This document shows, piece by piece, positions 44,897 through 52,958 of a stretch of DNA of 64,000 bases. Position 1 is the first letter of the stretch. Every line of letters starts with the position of its first letter. Where the stretch lies: positions 1 through 64,000 of the forward strand of contig NZ_MBLO01000022.1 in NCBI RefSeq assembly GCF_001854805.1, in the 5' to 3' direction. Under the pieces are notes generated by a model that worked only from the letters and a program-made list of their open reading frames with translations, ran no database searches and had not been told where the DNA came from. The position numbers were made by a program, and so were the translations under genes. The stretch is from Pseudofrankia coriaricola. Lineage in GTDB: Bacteria > Actinomycetota > Actinomycetes > Frankiales > Frankiaceae.

Positions 44897-46120
44897 ATGG
44901 CTGGAATGGCTGAGAGCGTCGGTGTTCTGGATGACGAGCAAGGCGCGGCGGAGGCCCGCGCCGCGTTGGTTGACAAACTGATCGCGGACGGGATGATCAC
45001 AACGCCGGTGGTGGAGGCGGCTTTCCGAGCGGTGCCGCGGCATCTGTTCGCCCCGGAGGTCTCGCTGGAGGCCGCGTACGCCGATCACATCGTGCGAACG
45101 AAGCAGGACAAGCAGGGGGTGACGCTCAGTTCGGTGTCCGCGCCCTGGCTGCAGGCCCGGATGCTCGAGTCAGCCCGCGTCGGCCCGGGAATGCGCTGCC
45201 TGGAAATTGGCTCTGGCGGATACAACGCGGCTCTGATGGCCGAGCTCGTCGGCCCGGCCGGCGACGTGACGACCGTCGACATCGACCCCGACGTGACCGA
45301 CCGTGCCCGCCGCTGCCTGGCCGCTGCGGGCTACGACCAGGTGCGGGTCGTGCTCGCCGACGCCGAGGACGGCCTGCCCACGTCGGCCCGCTACGACGTC
45401 ATCCTCGTCACCGCCCAGGCTTGGGATGTACCGCCAGCGTGGACCGACCAGCTGGTCGAGGGCGGGCGGCTGGTCGTGCCGCTGCGACTGCGCGGGCTGA
45501 ACCGCACCGTCACGTTCGAGTCCCGCGGCGACTGGTTGGAGAGCACGTCGGTGCTGTACTCCGGGTTCGTGTCGATGCGTGGAATCGGCGCGCACGACAA
45601 ACCCACCTTGGCGCTCGACGGAGAACGGATCACGCTCGTCTTCGACGACGACCTGCCCGACAGCCCCGACCAGCTGGCAGGTGTTCTGGGCACGCCCCGG
45701 GTTGATGTCGACACGGGGGTGATCTTTCCGAATCGGGTGTCGTTCGAGACGTTGCAGTTGTGGCTGGCGACCGCGTTCGATGGCTACTGCCACCTCGCCG
45801 TCGACAAAGAGAAGACGCCCGGCCTGATTCCCCCACCGGTCGGCATGGGCCACGCCGCGGTCGACGGCGCCAGCCTCGCCTACCTCGGCGGAGACAAGAT
45901 CGACGACGACTGGTTCCGTTTCGGAGTCCATGGCTTCGGCCCGGAGGCCGCCACGCTCGCGGAGGCGTTCGCCGCGCAGGTCCGCCACTGGAATCACGTC
46001 CACCGCGACGGGCCCGGTCCTCGCGTCACCCTGCACCCGAGAAACACGCCGGACAGCGAGCTACCTGGCGGCCGCGTGATCGACAGGCGGCACAGTCGGA
46101 TCGTGCTGTTGTGGCCGTAG
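44897..46120 (+). CDS. PCMT-like methyltransferase of FxLD type
   Basis: 407 residues, ATG with GGGAGG 6 bases upstream. The N-terminal half is a protein-L-isoaspartate O-methyltransferase domain: VVEAAFRAVPRHLFAPE, VTLSSVSAPWLQARMLES, motif I MRCLEIGSGGYNAALMAELV (about 95), VTTVDIDPDVTDRAR and VLADAEDGLPTSARYDVILV. The C-terminal 180 residues (LRLRGLNRTVTFESRG, LVFDDDLPDSPDQLAGVLG, HPRNTPDSELPGG) are the extension found in the FxLD-system methyltransferases of actinobacterial peptide clusters. In related RiPP systems such enzymes methylate Asp side chains and drive aspartimide formation. The precursor encoded two genes on has two Asp residues in its core. First gene of the operon. Confidence 0.82.
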   Translation: MAGMAESVGVLDDEQGAAEARAALVDKLIADGMITTPVVEAAFRAVPRHLFAPEVSLEAAYADHIVRTKQDKQGVTLSSVSAPWLQARMLESARVGPGMRCLEIGSGGYNAALMAELVGPAGDVTTVDIDPDVTDRARRCLAAAGYDQVRVVLADAEDGLPTSARYDVILVTAQAWDVPPAWTDQLVEGGRLVVPLRLRGLNRTVTFESRGDWLESTSVLYSGFVSMRGIGAHDKPTLALDGERITLVFDDDLPDSPDQLAGVLGTPRVDVDTGVIFPNRVSFETLQLWLATAFDGYCHLAVDKEKTPGLIPPPVGMGHAAVDGASLAYLGGDKIDDDWFRFGVHGFGPEAATLAEAFAAQVRHWNHVHRDGPGPRVTLHPRNTPDSELPGGRVIDRRHSRIVLLWP

Positions 46121-46134
46121 ACGGAGGAAGCCGG

Positions 46135-47247
46135 ATGCACGAGGTCATCGCGAGCCCCTTCCTGGGCAACTACCTTCTGGTCCGCCCCGCTTCCCGGCGC
46201 GGCGTCAAAGCTCCGCGGCAGCGGTACACCGAACTCGCGGAGGCGTCCGCCGGCGGCCTGGTCTGCCCGGACTGGCTGGCGGCCACCGTGCGCCAGACCT
46301 GGCAAGTCGACCTGGATGGCCGCCGCGTCCGCGACGTGGTGCTCGTGCGCAGGGAGACCGCATACGGTTTCGGCCGGGCGTCCTACGAGCTGAACCTTGG
46401 CTGCAACTACGACTGCGAGCACTGCTACCTCGGCCTGAAAAGGTTCGAGGGCCTGTCCTGGCCGGACCGGGAACGGGCGCTCCACATGCTCCGGGACGCG
46501 GGGGTGCTCTGGCTGCAGCTGACCGGCGGCGAACCGCTGATCGACAAGCTGTTCCCGGACGTCTACCGACTCGCGAGCGAGCTGGGCATGATGCTCACGA
46601 TCTCCACCAACGGATCCAGGCTCGCGAACCCCGCCATCCTCGACCTGCTCACCTCGGCGCGGCCCTACGAGATCGTGGTCAGCGTCTACGGTGCGACCGA
46701 GGCGAGCTACGACGGCCTGACCCGCCGCCCGGGCTCCTTCCGCAAGTTCCGCCAAGGCCTCGCCGCCGCGCACGAAGCCGGTCTGCCTCTGCACCTCAAC
46801 CTGATCGTTGCCCGGCACAACGCCGACGAGGTCGACGAGATGCGCGCTCTGGCGGAGGGCTACCAACTGCCGTTCGATGAGTACACGAACATCTCCCCGA
46901 CGATCTACGGCGGCGCCGAGACACTGCCCGCGCAGTCCAGCGCCCACCTGCGGACACGCAAGCCCTTCACCGGCTGCAACGCGGGCCACACGTTCTTCCA
47001 CGTCGACCCGCACGGCAAGGCGTCGATCTGCAAGGTCGGCCGGGACCCGCACGTCGACCTGCTGGCCGAAGGCGTCGACGGGCTGGTTCGTCTCGGCGGC
47101 ATCGCCGACGGCCTGCTGGCCCGTCAGGGCGGATGTTCGGGCTGCACGCTCAGCGGCACCTGCGGTACCTGCATGCCGCTCGTGACGCTCTACCGCAAGG
47201 CGGCGGCATCCCCGTCCGCCTACTGCCAGCACACCGAAGGGAGGTGA
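46135..47247 (+). CDS. radical SAM/SPASM peptide-modifying enzyme
   Basis: 370 residues; ATG 14 bp after the methyltransferase stop, with GGAGGAAG upstream. The radical SAM cluster motif is CNYDCEHC (Cx3Cx2C, about 96-103), followed by the SAM-binding LTGGEPLIDKLFPD and TISTNGS. The C-terminal SPASM-type region carries the auxiliary-cluster cysteines: GCNAGHTFFHVDPHGKASICK, then CSGCTLSGTCGTC and YCQH. The N-terminal 80 residues (NYLLVRPASRRGVKAPRQRY) are probably the peptide-binding part. Such enzymes make thioether or C-C links in ribosomal peptides, often at Cys. The precursor gene starts 4 bp after its stop, and its ribosome site lies within this gene's end, so the pairing is strong. Confidence 0.88.
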   Translation: MHEVIASPFLGNYLLVRPASRRGVKAPRQRYTELAEASAGGLVCPDWLAATVRQTWQVDLDGRRVRDVVLVRRETAYGFGRASYELNLGCNYDCEHCYLGLKRFEGLSWPDRERALHMLRDAGVLWLQLTGGEPLIDKLFPDVYRLASELGMMLTISTNGSRLANPAILDLLTSARPYEIVVSVYGATEASYDGLTRRPGSFRKFRQGLAAAHEAGLPLHLNLIVARHNADEVDEMRALAEGYQLPFDEYTNISPTIYGGAETLPAQSSAHLRTRKPFTGCNAGHTFFHVDPHGKASICKVGRDPHVDLLAEGVDGLVRLGGIADGLLARQGGCSGCTLSGTCGTCMPLVTLYRKAAASPSAYCQHTEGR

Positions 47248-47251
47248 CACC

Positions 47252-47395
47252 ATGACGGCCGTGATGGTCGAACTCGGACCACGTCCCGCCACCGTCGACG
47301 ACGACAGCACCGAGCTGCAGCTCGTCGAGGACCTGGACGTACTGTCCGCGTCGGACATGTGCAGCTGCAGCGCGGGCGACAACAACCCCTACTAG
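47252..47395 (+). CDS. RiPP precursor peptide with Cys-Ser-Cys core
   Basis: 47 residues with a strong Shine-Dalgarno (GGGAGGTGA) at 47240-47248. The leader is acidic and includes TVDDDSTELQLVEDLDVL; EDLDV resembles the recognition segment of FxLD-type and similar leaders. The C-terminal core SASDMCSCSAGDNNPY holds the only two Cys residues, three of the Ser and two Asp. The radical SAM enzyme would act on the Cys residues and the PCMT-like enzyme on Asp (D before M, or D in GDN). A perfect hairpin 10 bases after the stop would stabilise or terminate the short mRNA. Too short for routine gene calls; I found it by its position. Confidence 0.82.
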   Translation: MTAVMVELGPRPATVDDDSTELQLVEDLDVLSASDMCSCSAGDNNPY

Positions 47396-47404
47396 ACGAT
47401 CAAC

Positions 47405-47445
47405 CGGCCCGCCCGGGCGCCCACCCGCGCCGCCCGGGCGGGCCG
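47405..47445 (+). terminator. perfect 15-bp stem-loop after the precursor gene
   Basis: CGGCCCGCCCGGGCG (47405-47419) and its exact complement (47431-47445) flank an 11-base loop. No T-tract follows. It may act as a partial terminator or an mRNA stabiliser, giving more precursor than downstream phosphotransferase transcript. Confidence 0.7.
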
Positions 47446-47476
47446 AACCATGCGAACGGAGAGGGATCGAGTAACG

Positions 47477-48283
47477 GTGTCGATGACGCGAATCGGCTGG
47501 GCCGACCTGCCCGACGAGATGCAGGCCGCGGTCGAGGACAAGATCGGGCCTGTACTCGGCCACACCTCCGCGGACGGCGGAGTGAACTCCGCGATCGCCG
47601 CGACACTGCACACCGCCGCTGGCCGGGTCTTCGTCAAGGGCATCCCGCTGGACCATCCGCAGATCGGTGCCCAGCGGCGGGAACGCGACATCAACCCGTC
47701 CGTGCGCACCCTCGCCCCACGGCTGCTGTGGGACCTCGAAACCGCGGGCTGGAGCCTGCTCTGCTTCGAACACGCCCCCGGACGCCACGCCGACTACACA
47801 CCGGGATCGGCGGACTTACCTCGGGTTGCGGCGATCCTGAACGACCTTGCCGCCATCCCGTGCCCACAGCTTTCAACGATGAAGAGCGTCGAGCAACGCT
47901 GGTCCGCCTACGTGCGGCCGGCGCAGCGCCACCACCTGCACGGCACCCACCTGCTCCACACCGACTTCGCCCCCGACAACATCCTGATCAGCGCTGACCG
48001 GACCCTGCTCCTCGACTGGGCTTGGCCCACCATCGGCCCTGCCTGGGCCGACCCCGCCGTGCTTCTCGTTCGACTGATCGACGCCGGCCATCCCGCCGCT
48101 GCTGCGGACGCCTGGGGCCGTCACCAGTTCCCCAGCTGGAACGATGCGCCTTCAGGAGCCGTCACCGCCTTCACCGGAGCACTTGCCCAGATGTGGACGG
48201 AGATCGCCGAAACGGATCCCCGACCCTGGAAGCAGAACATGGCCTCCGCCGCCCGTCGGCTCGCCGACCGCCGAGCCAGTTGA
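47477..48283 (+). CDS. APH-like phosphotransferase
   Basis: 268 residues from the GTG at 47477, with GGAGAGGG about 12 bases upstream. ATGs at 47450 and 47483 are alternatives; the first sits against the hairpin. The aminoglycoside-phosphotransferase fold is shown by AAGRVFVKGIPLDHPQ (ATP-binding Lys), the catalytic loop LLHTDFAPDNILI (H-x-D-x4-N) and LLLDWAWPTIGPAWADPA (metal-binding Asp). The substrate is unknown. Position after the precursor suggests it could phosphorylate the peptide, for example a core Ser, or confer self-resistance. Such kinases appear in other actinobacterial peptide loci, but the link here is inference. Confidence 0.75.
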   Translation: MSMTRIGWADLPDEMQAAVEDKIGPVLGHTSADGGVNSAIAATLHTAAGRVFVKGIPLDHPQIGAQRRERDINPSVRTLAPRLLWDLETAGWSLLCFEHAPGRHADYTPGSADLPRVAAILNDLAAIPCPQLSTMKSVEQRWSAYVRPAQRHHLHGTHLLHTDFAPDNILISADRTLLLDWAWPTIGPAWADPAVLLVRLIDAGHPAAAADAWGRHQFPSWNDAPSGAVTAFTGALAQMWTEIAETDPRPWKQNMASAARRLADRRAS

Positions 48284-48460
48284 CACTCGGCCGCCGCCAA
48301 ACAAATCCGTCGAGGTCGCGTTGACATCGCCCGATGACTCGACACTGATCCGTATATTGAACAATAGACTATCTATGCGGGTATACTCTCCACCAGCTCT
48401 ACGCTCGAGACGATCCTGTGGTGGCCGGCCGTGATCCGGGACGAGTATCGGACATTAGGT

Positions 48461-50275
48461 TCACAGGCCTTCTAGTTCACTCTCCAGCTGAAGTGCTAAT
48501 CTTCGCCCTCTGATTGTCGGATCATGGTCACCAACACTCTGCCTTCGCGAGGTGACGCGATCCCGCTGGTTGCTGGCGTGTTCCTCAAGAATCTCCATGA
48601 TCTGCGGCTCGATGGATTTCCATCTTGGACTGATGTCCAACTTCAACATATACGGTGCAATGGGACCACTGACCGAATCTGGCCGAGTGACGGGTTCGCA
48701 GGTCTGTCGGAGTGGGAGTAGGGCGCGATCTCTAGTGATTAAGCAGGGATTGAAATTCAATTCATCGATGCTGGCGCCGTAATCAAGGAATCGGAGAAAA
48801 GTAAGGTCCCACATTGCGGTCCAGGTCGCGTGGACGGCATCCGATGTGCCAATTTTCAGCAAACGCTGGACGTAATCATGCTCGCCTGAACAGCCAAAGA
48901 AAGCGTTGAGTGCGACCTTGAATTCCAAGGGGCTTCCGACCATAAGATCTGTGTCGATCCATCTAACTAGCTTCCGGAATCTTGCAAGGCGGTCCTGTGG
49001 GCCCGAGAACTTCGACGCCAAAAGGATTCGGAGTTTCAATAGTATGGCATAGCCTGGAGCTTGCATAAGAGTGAACAGGCTGAGGTCCGACCGGGTGCCT
49101 CCAGACCAGTCGCGCGGCGATTCGTAGGCGCCGAGCGGGTACCTGGTCGCGGCGGGTTGATGCTCGGCGAACTCTGCCTCAATTTGCTCTGGCGGCCAGT
49201 AAGAGATAACTCGCCACGCATGACCAGCCCGATGAACCCTTTCGGTATCAGGTGATTCTGCAAGTCTTGATCTGCAGGTCTCTTCGATCGCGACGCCAGG
49301 GATTATGTCGTCTCCCGCAATCGACAAGAGTGTATTCTTGAGTCTGACACTTGACTTGAGGGGAAGATTATCTTGGTAGAACCAGTTCTCGCCGTCTATC
49401 AGTACATTGCTATCCAGGTATATTTGGCGTCGGAGCGACGGCCGGTAGTTCTTTGATGGTATGAATGTGCAGCCCTCAATGTCGCCGACATCGGGCGGGA
49501 CTGCGTACGGAACCGCACGAACTAGACCTCCGACAACGCGTTCCTCTTGGGCACCTTTTCGAAGCCACTGCGACACCGGCTCTCGGGGGCGGGTGCTGCG
49601 GCCTGTGACGACCAGGCACTCCGAATGCCGCCTTAAGTCTCGCACCCATTCGGAGGGGGGATCTGTGTGTGAAAATACCTTGTCCCCGTTATTCGCGCGC
49701 AGAATTACGTGTGCGTCAGAATATTCAAGCCTAAGACCATGTACCTCGGTCGCCTGCCTCCATAAGATGCGGTTCCGCGGAAGAGTGAGGATCTTGGTAA
49801 TTCCGGTCCACTCCGTCGCTCCGGACGGAGGTCGCCCGATCATGTATCGAAAGGCGTCCCACCAAAGAACTGGCGGAAACTTGCCTTTCCTTGTCCAGAA
49901 TAGATTGTCTCCACCTACGTCTGGATCGCTGTCACCCTTCCATCGGACCGAGGGGATGTCGATAATCTTAGTGACGGAAGGCAGGGTTCCGTCGGCAATC
50001 AATTTTTGCACTGCTGCGCGAGCATTATAGATTGGTTCGACCCGGTCGTCTTGAGGGAAGGCGTTATCCGAGAATACAATAAAAGCTAGAATCTCCAGGA
50101 CTTCTGGAATTCGTAGCAGCATTATCCGCTCAATGCCGAGGGTTGGATCGGCTAATTCTCCTGCTGAATAATAATGCGTGACTCCGAGTTCCTCGGAGGT
50201 AACTCCGAGGTTGGGAGGGAGATCTGCAAGCCCGGGAAATCTGAGTGCGAGTGTTACGGTATGTCCGGCGGCCAT
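48461..50275 (-). CDS. hypothetical protein with C-terminal PIN-like motifs
   Basis: About 604 residues from the ATG at 50275, preceded by GGGGAGGGAA. The frame is open to 50323, but that part lacks a ribosome site. The N-terminal 300 residues are unfamiliar. From about 290 the spacing of acidic residues fits a PIN-like nuclease: IYLDSNVLIDGENWF (about 295), GVAIEETCRSRL (Glu, about 340) and DAVHATWTAMWDLTFLRFLD (Asp near 510), then CLITRDRALLPL (about 535). The gene is markedly AT-richer than its neighbours, so it was probably acquired separately. It converges on the phosphotransferase gene across an AT-rich 177-bp gap. It could be a stand-alone toxin or defence RNase; I would not go further. 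Confidence 0.6.
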   Translation of the reverse strand: MAAGHTVTLALRFPGLADLPPNLGVTSEELGVTHYYSAGELADPTLGIERIMLLRIPEVLEILAFIVFSDNAFPQDDRVEPIYNARAAVQKLIADGTLPSVTKIIDIPSVRWKGDSDPDVGGDNLFWTRKGKFPPVLWWDAFRYMIGRPPSGATEWTGITKILTLPRNRILWRQATEVHGLRLEYSDAHVILRANNGDKVFSHTDPPSEWVRDLRRHSECLVVTGRSTRPREPVSQWLRKGAQEERVVGGLVRAVPYAVPPDVGDIEGCTFIPSKNYRPSLRRQIYLDSNVLIDGENWFYQDNLPLKSSVRLKNTLLSIAGDDIIPGVAIEETCRSRLAESPDTERVHRAGHAWRVISYWPPEQIEAEFAEHQPAATRYPLGAYESPRDWSGGTRSDLSLFTLMQAPGYAILLKLRILLASKFSGPQDRLARFRKLVRWIDTDLMVGSPLEFKVALNAFFGCSGEHDYVQRLLKIGTSDAVHATWTAMWDLTFLRFLDYGASIDELNFNPCLITRDRALLPLRQTCEPVTRPDSVSGPIAPYMLKLDISPRWKSIEPQIMEILEEHASNQRDRVTSRRQSVGDHDPTIRGRRLALQLESELEGL

Positions 50276-50757
50276 TTCCCTCCCCGCTGGATTATTCGAC
50301 CGAGGTTCGCCCGCTCTCATCAAGATTGCTGGACGAGTGCGGCTGATGGCAGATGCGATCGTCTGTACGGTCTTCCCGACCTACTGAAATACTTCAGCCA
50401 ATCTCTGTGATGTTAGCCGGCCTGTGCGCTGGTTTCCAAGTTTTTGACATGGTGCCTCCCTGCACCGACGATGTACCGACCCGGCAAACTGTCGGCGGAT
50501 AGGGACGAACCCGGCAAACGGCACCCTCTGGCCGACCGGGGTGACGCAAATCCTCGATGCTCGCGGACGATGGCTGGTCCGGACTTCCATCTGATCTTGG
50601 TGTCGGGGTCGCCGCCGCTTCTCACGATGCCGTCCGCGATGCATCGGCCCTGCGGATCTCACGCCGATGGCCTCCGGGTGCGTGGCGCGATGCTCCATCT
50701 ATCAGCGTGTCGGTGTAGCTCTGTCGGAGAAGCGGATCGTTGTCGCCAACGATGGGC
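50276..50757. other. 482-bp stretch without a supported gene
   Basis: Several short frames exist on both strands, but none has a motif I know. The stretch separates the AT-rich gene from the convergently placed end of the XRE-TPR regulator and shows an intermediate base composition. Confidence 0.35.
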
Positions 50758-52122
50758 TCAGAGCACCGAAGCCGGAGGCAACGCGCGCGGGCTGGCAGGC
50801 AGTTGGGCTGCGAGGTCGCAGATGGCGGGGAGGCGAGACCAATCCGGGTTGGCGGTCAGTTGGCGGTAGATCGCTGAGGCGCGATCCACGGTGCGTGGGT
50901 GATTGTTGCCGGCTGCCGCGCGCAGGGCGTCCCGGACTGCTGTGGCGGTTTGCTCGGGGTCGGGTGTCTGGCGGCGGAGGAAGGCGCGGGCGAGTGCGAG
51001 TTGTGTGCCGGCCTGCTGGACGAACCGGCCTGTACCGGCGAGCAGCGCGAGCGAGCGAAGTCCGTGATGCTCGGCGTCTTCGCCCCTGCCGACGTAGCCA
51101 AGGGTAACGGCGCTGAAGGCCTCATAGGTCTCCTCGTCACCGGGTTCGGGGCCGGGGAGGAGCGGGCCTGTCCAGATGTTGTCGTGCATGGTTCGCAGCG
51201 CTTTGAGGGCTCCCTCGGCGTTACCGGTCTGGGCGAGCGCGCGGGCCAGGGAACTGGCGAGTGTGGGCACCACGTAAGGGTGGGCGCCGGGCAGGGATCG
51301 GCGGGCGAGGGCCGCGGCGGCGGCGAAGTCGCCAGCGAAGAACGCCACTGCGGAACGCATCACCGCGACCGAGCCGGCGAGCAGAGTGTCGCCGACGGCG
51401 TGGGCGTGTTGGGCGGCGAGGACGAGGAAAGTGAGTGCCGTCTTGTTGTCGCCCATGTCAAAGGCGAGTTGACCTCTGTAGTAGGCGTACTGGCCGGCGA
51501 CGAGCTCGAGGTCGGTGCGGGTCGGGCCGGTGACACGGGTGTCCAGAAGGGCTTCGGCGTCGGTCCAGGCGCGTTCGATCGGAGCGACGAGGTCGGCGTG
51601 TGGGGTAAGCGCGTAGCGCGTGGTCAGCTCGTGGATTCCGTGCTGCAGCTGCACCAGGGTCAGCGGGTCGGGTGTGGCGGCGGCGATCGCGCGGGAGATC
51701 CGCGCGGCCTGCTCAGTTGGGCTGGCGACGGCGGCGGTGCTTGTCAGTAGTACGCCGGCGGACAGCACATCACGGCGACGCGTCGGACTCACCTCTTCAA
51801 GCAGTGCCGGCGGGACGTTCTCATCGTCACCTGGGTTACCCGATAGGTCACGGTCCGGCGTAGCGGTAGGTGAACCCAACAGGCTCGCGGCGTCGAGTCC
51901 GAACATCGCCTCCAGGACGCGGCATGACGCGGGGTGCGGCAGGGAAGGGAGACGGCCGGACAGCCAGCGGGTGGCCTGGCGGTGGCTGATCGCATGGTCG
52001 CGGCGGTCGGGGCCGGCGCGACGGCCGGCGCGGTTGAACTCGCGGACGAAGTCGTCGACGGTCCAGTGCCGTTCGCGCAGGAGCTGGGCGAGACGGGTTC
52101 TGGGGGCGGGCGGCTGGGTCAT
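50758..52122 (-). CDS. XRE-type regulator with TPR repeats
   Basis: 454 residues, ATG with GAGGAGG 7 bases upstream. Residues 1-75 are the helix-turn-helix (TRLAQLLRERHWTVDDFVRE, HAISHRQATRWLSGRLPSLP). SPTRRRDVLSAGVLLTSTAA near 110 resembles a twin-arginine signal but is common inside these cytoplasmic regulators. The last 300 residues form helical repeats (YAYYRGQLAFDMGDNKTALT, SSLARALAQTGNAEGALKAL). It is divergent from a two-gene plus-strand set, and the gap has three GGACGTCC palindromes that could be its operators. Similar regulators sit next to integrative elements and antibiotic loci in actinomycetes. Confidence 0.8.
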   Translation of the reverse strand: MTQPPAPRTRLAQLLRERHWTVDDFVREFNRAGRRAGPDRRDHAISHRQATRWLSGRLPSLPHPASCRVLEAMFGLDAASLLGSPTATPDRDLSGNPGDDENVPPALLEEVSPTRRRDVLSAGVLLTSTAAVASPTEQAARISRAIAAATPDPLTLVQLQHGIHELTTRYALTPHADLVAPIERAWTDAEALLDTRVTGPTRTDLELVAGQYAYYRGQLAFDMGDNKTALTFLVLAAQHAHAVGDTLLAGSVAVMRSAVAFFAGDFAAAAALARRSLPGAHPYVVPTLASSLARALAQTGNAEGALKALRTMHDNIWTGPLLPGPEPGDEETYEAFSAVTLGYVGRGEDAEHHGLRSLALLAGTGRFVQQAGTQLALARAFLRRQTPDPEQTATAVRDALRAAAGNNHPRTVDRASAIYRQLTANPDWSRLPAICDLAAQLPASPRALPPASVL

Positions 52123-52175
52123 GCCGCGCCTCCTCGGGATGGGGCGGATCGGACATCTTCAGGATCGGGATGTTC

Positions 52176-52263
52176 GGACGTCCTGTCACGGCGCCGCTGC
52201 GCGGCGTGTCGAAACATCCCCAAGCCGGCGTACGGACGTCCCTGAGACGGCATACGGACGTCC
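52176..52263. promoter_or_regulatory. three GGACGTCC palindromes in a divergent promoter
   Basis: GGACGTCC occurs at 52176, 52234 and 52256, each preceded by C and followed 4-6 bases later by ACGGC. The 338-bp gap 52123-52460 between the divergent genes contains no gene. The array probably serves as operators for the XRE regulator or for the DNA-binding protein encoded downstream. Confidence 0.55.
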
Positions 52264-52460
52264 TCAAACGGCACTCCGAGGGCCGCCGTCCGCCCGACGA
52301 CGCCGGGGTCGACCTGGCGTCGGACAGCTGGCGGGCAGGAGTCACTGGGAACGGCGGACCGGGTGCGGCGACGGTGACGGCGCGGGCCTGCCGTCGGCCG
52401 GCATCGAACCCCGGCGGCGGGCCCGTCCAGGCTCGCTGGCACGGGAACGGGAGGTCCCCG

Positions 52461-52958
52461 ATGCAGGTGATGATCGATGTGGATGGCGGGCCCGGTGGCC
52501 TGGCCACGGTGGACCTGAAGCCGTTCCCGTTGCCGGCGCGACCGGGGGTGGTCTGCGACCGGCTTCCGAGGATGGAGCCGGTGTTCGTGGCATCGCATCC
52601 GTTCCCAGCCGAGTCAGCGGCGCGGTCGTTGGCGGGGATGAGCGGCGAGCGGGTGCTGGTGGCGTGCCCACCGCTAGTCTCGCCGGGGTTGACGAGGTTG
52701 GCACTGGCGGTGGGCCGGCTGCTCGCCGACGTACGGGAGGCGGGCTGGCCAGGCCCGGTGCCGGTCGTGGTCTGCGCGGTTCGGCCGCGGTGTGCGTGGC
52801 AGTCCGGCGAGATCGTGCTGCCGCACCTGGTGACGGTCGTGACCCCGCAGGCGGCTCAGCTGCGGGTCGTGTGGGAGCTGACAGACCGCTTCCGGGTCGC
52901 GAGCTTGCTGTCCAGCGCTGTCCCGGCCGATGCGCTGCCAGCGGCGGTGGCCGCGTGA
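52461..52958 (+). CDS. hypothetical protein
   Basis: 165 residues, ATG with GGGAGG 6 bases upstream. The sequence is a compact alpha/beta type (MQVMIDVDGGPGGLATVDLK, ERVLVACPPLVSPGLTRLAL, VPVVVCAVRPRCAW) with alternating hydrophobic strands, but I recognise no family. Its stop overlaps the GTG of the next gene, which encodes a DNA-binding protein, so the two act in one unit. This pair precedes the relaxase and probably belongs to the same mobile element. Confidence 0.6.
   Translation: MQVMIDVDGGPGGLATVDLKPFPLPARPGVVCDRLPRMEPVFVASHPFPAESAARSLAGMSGERVLVACPPLVSPGLTRLALAVGRLLADVREAGWPGPVPVVVCAVRPRCAWQSGEIVLPHLVTVVTPQAAQLRVVWELTDRFRVASLLSSAVPADALPAAVAA

Noticed and set aside
50790-51790. SPTRRRDVLSAG segment of the XRE-TPR regulator as a Tat export signal
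   Set aside because: It lies about 110 residues into the protein, after the DNA-binding domain, and recurs in cytoplasmic members of the family.
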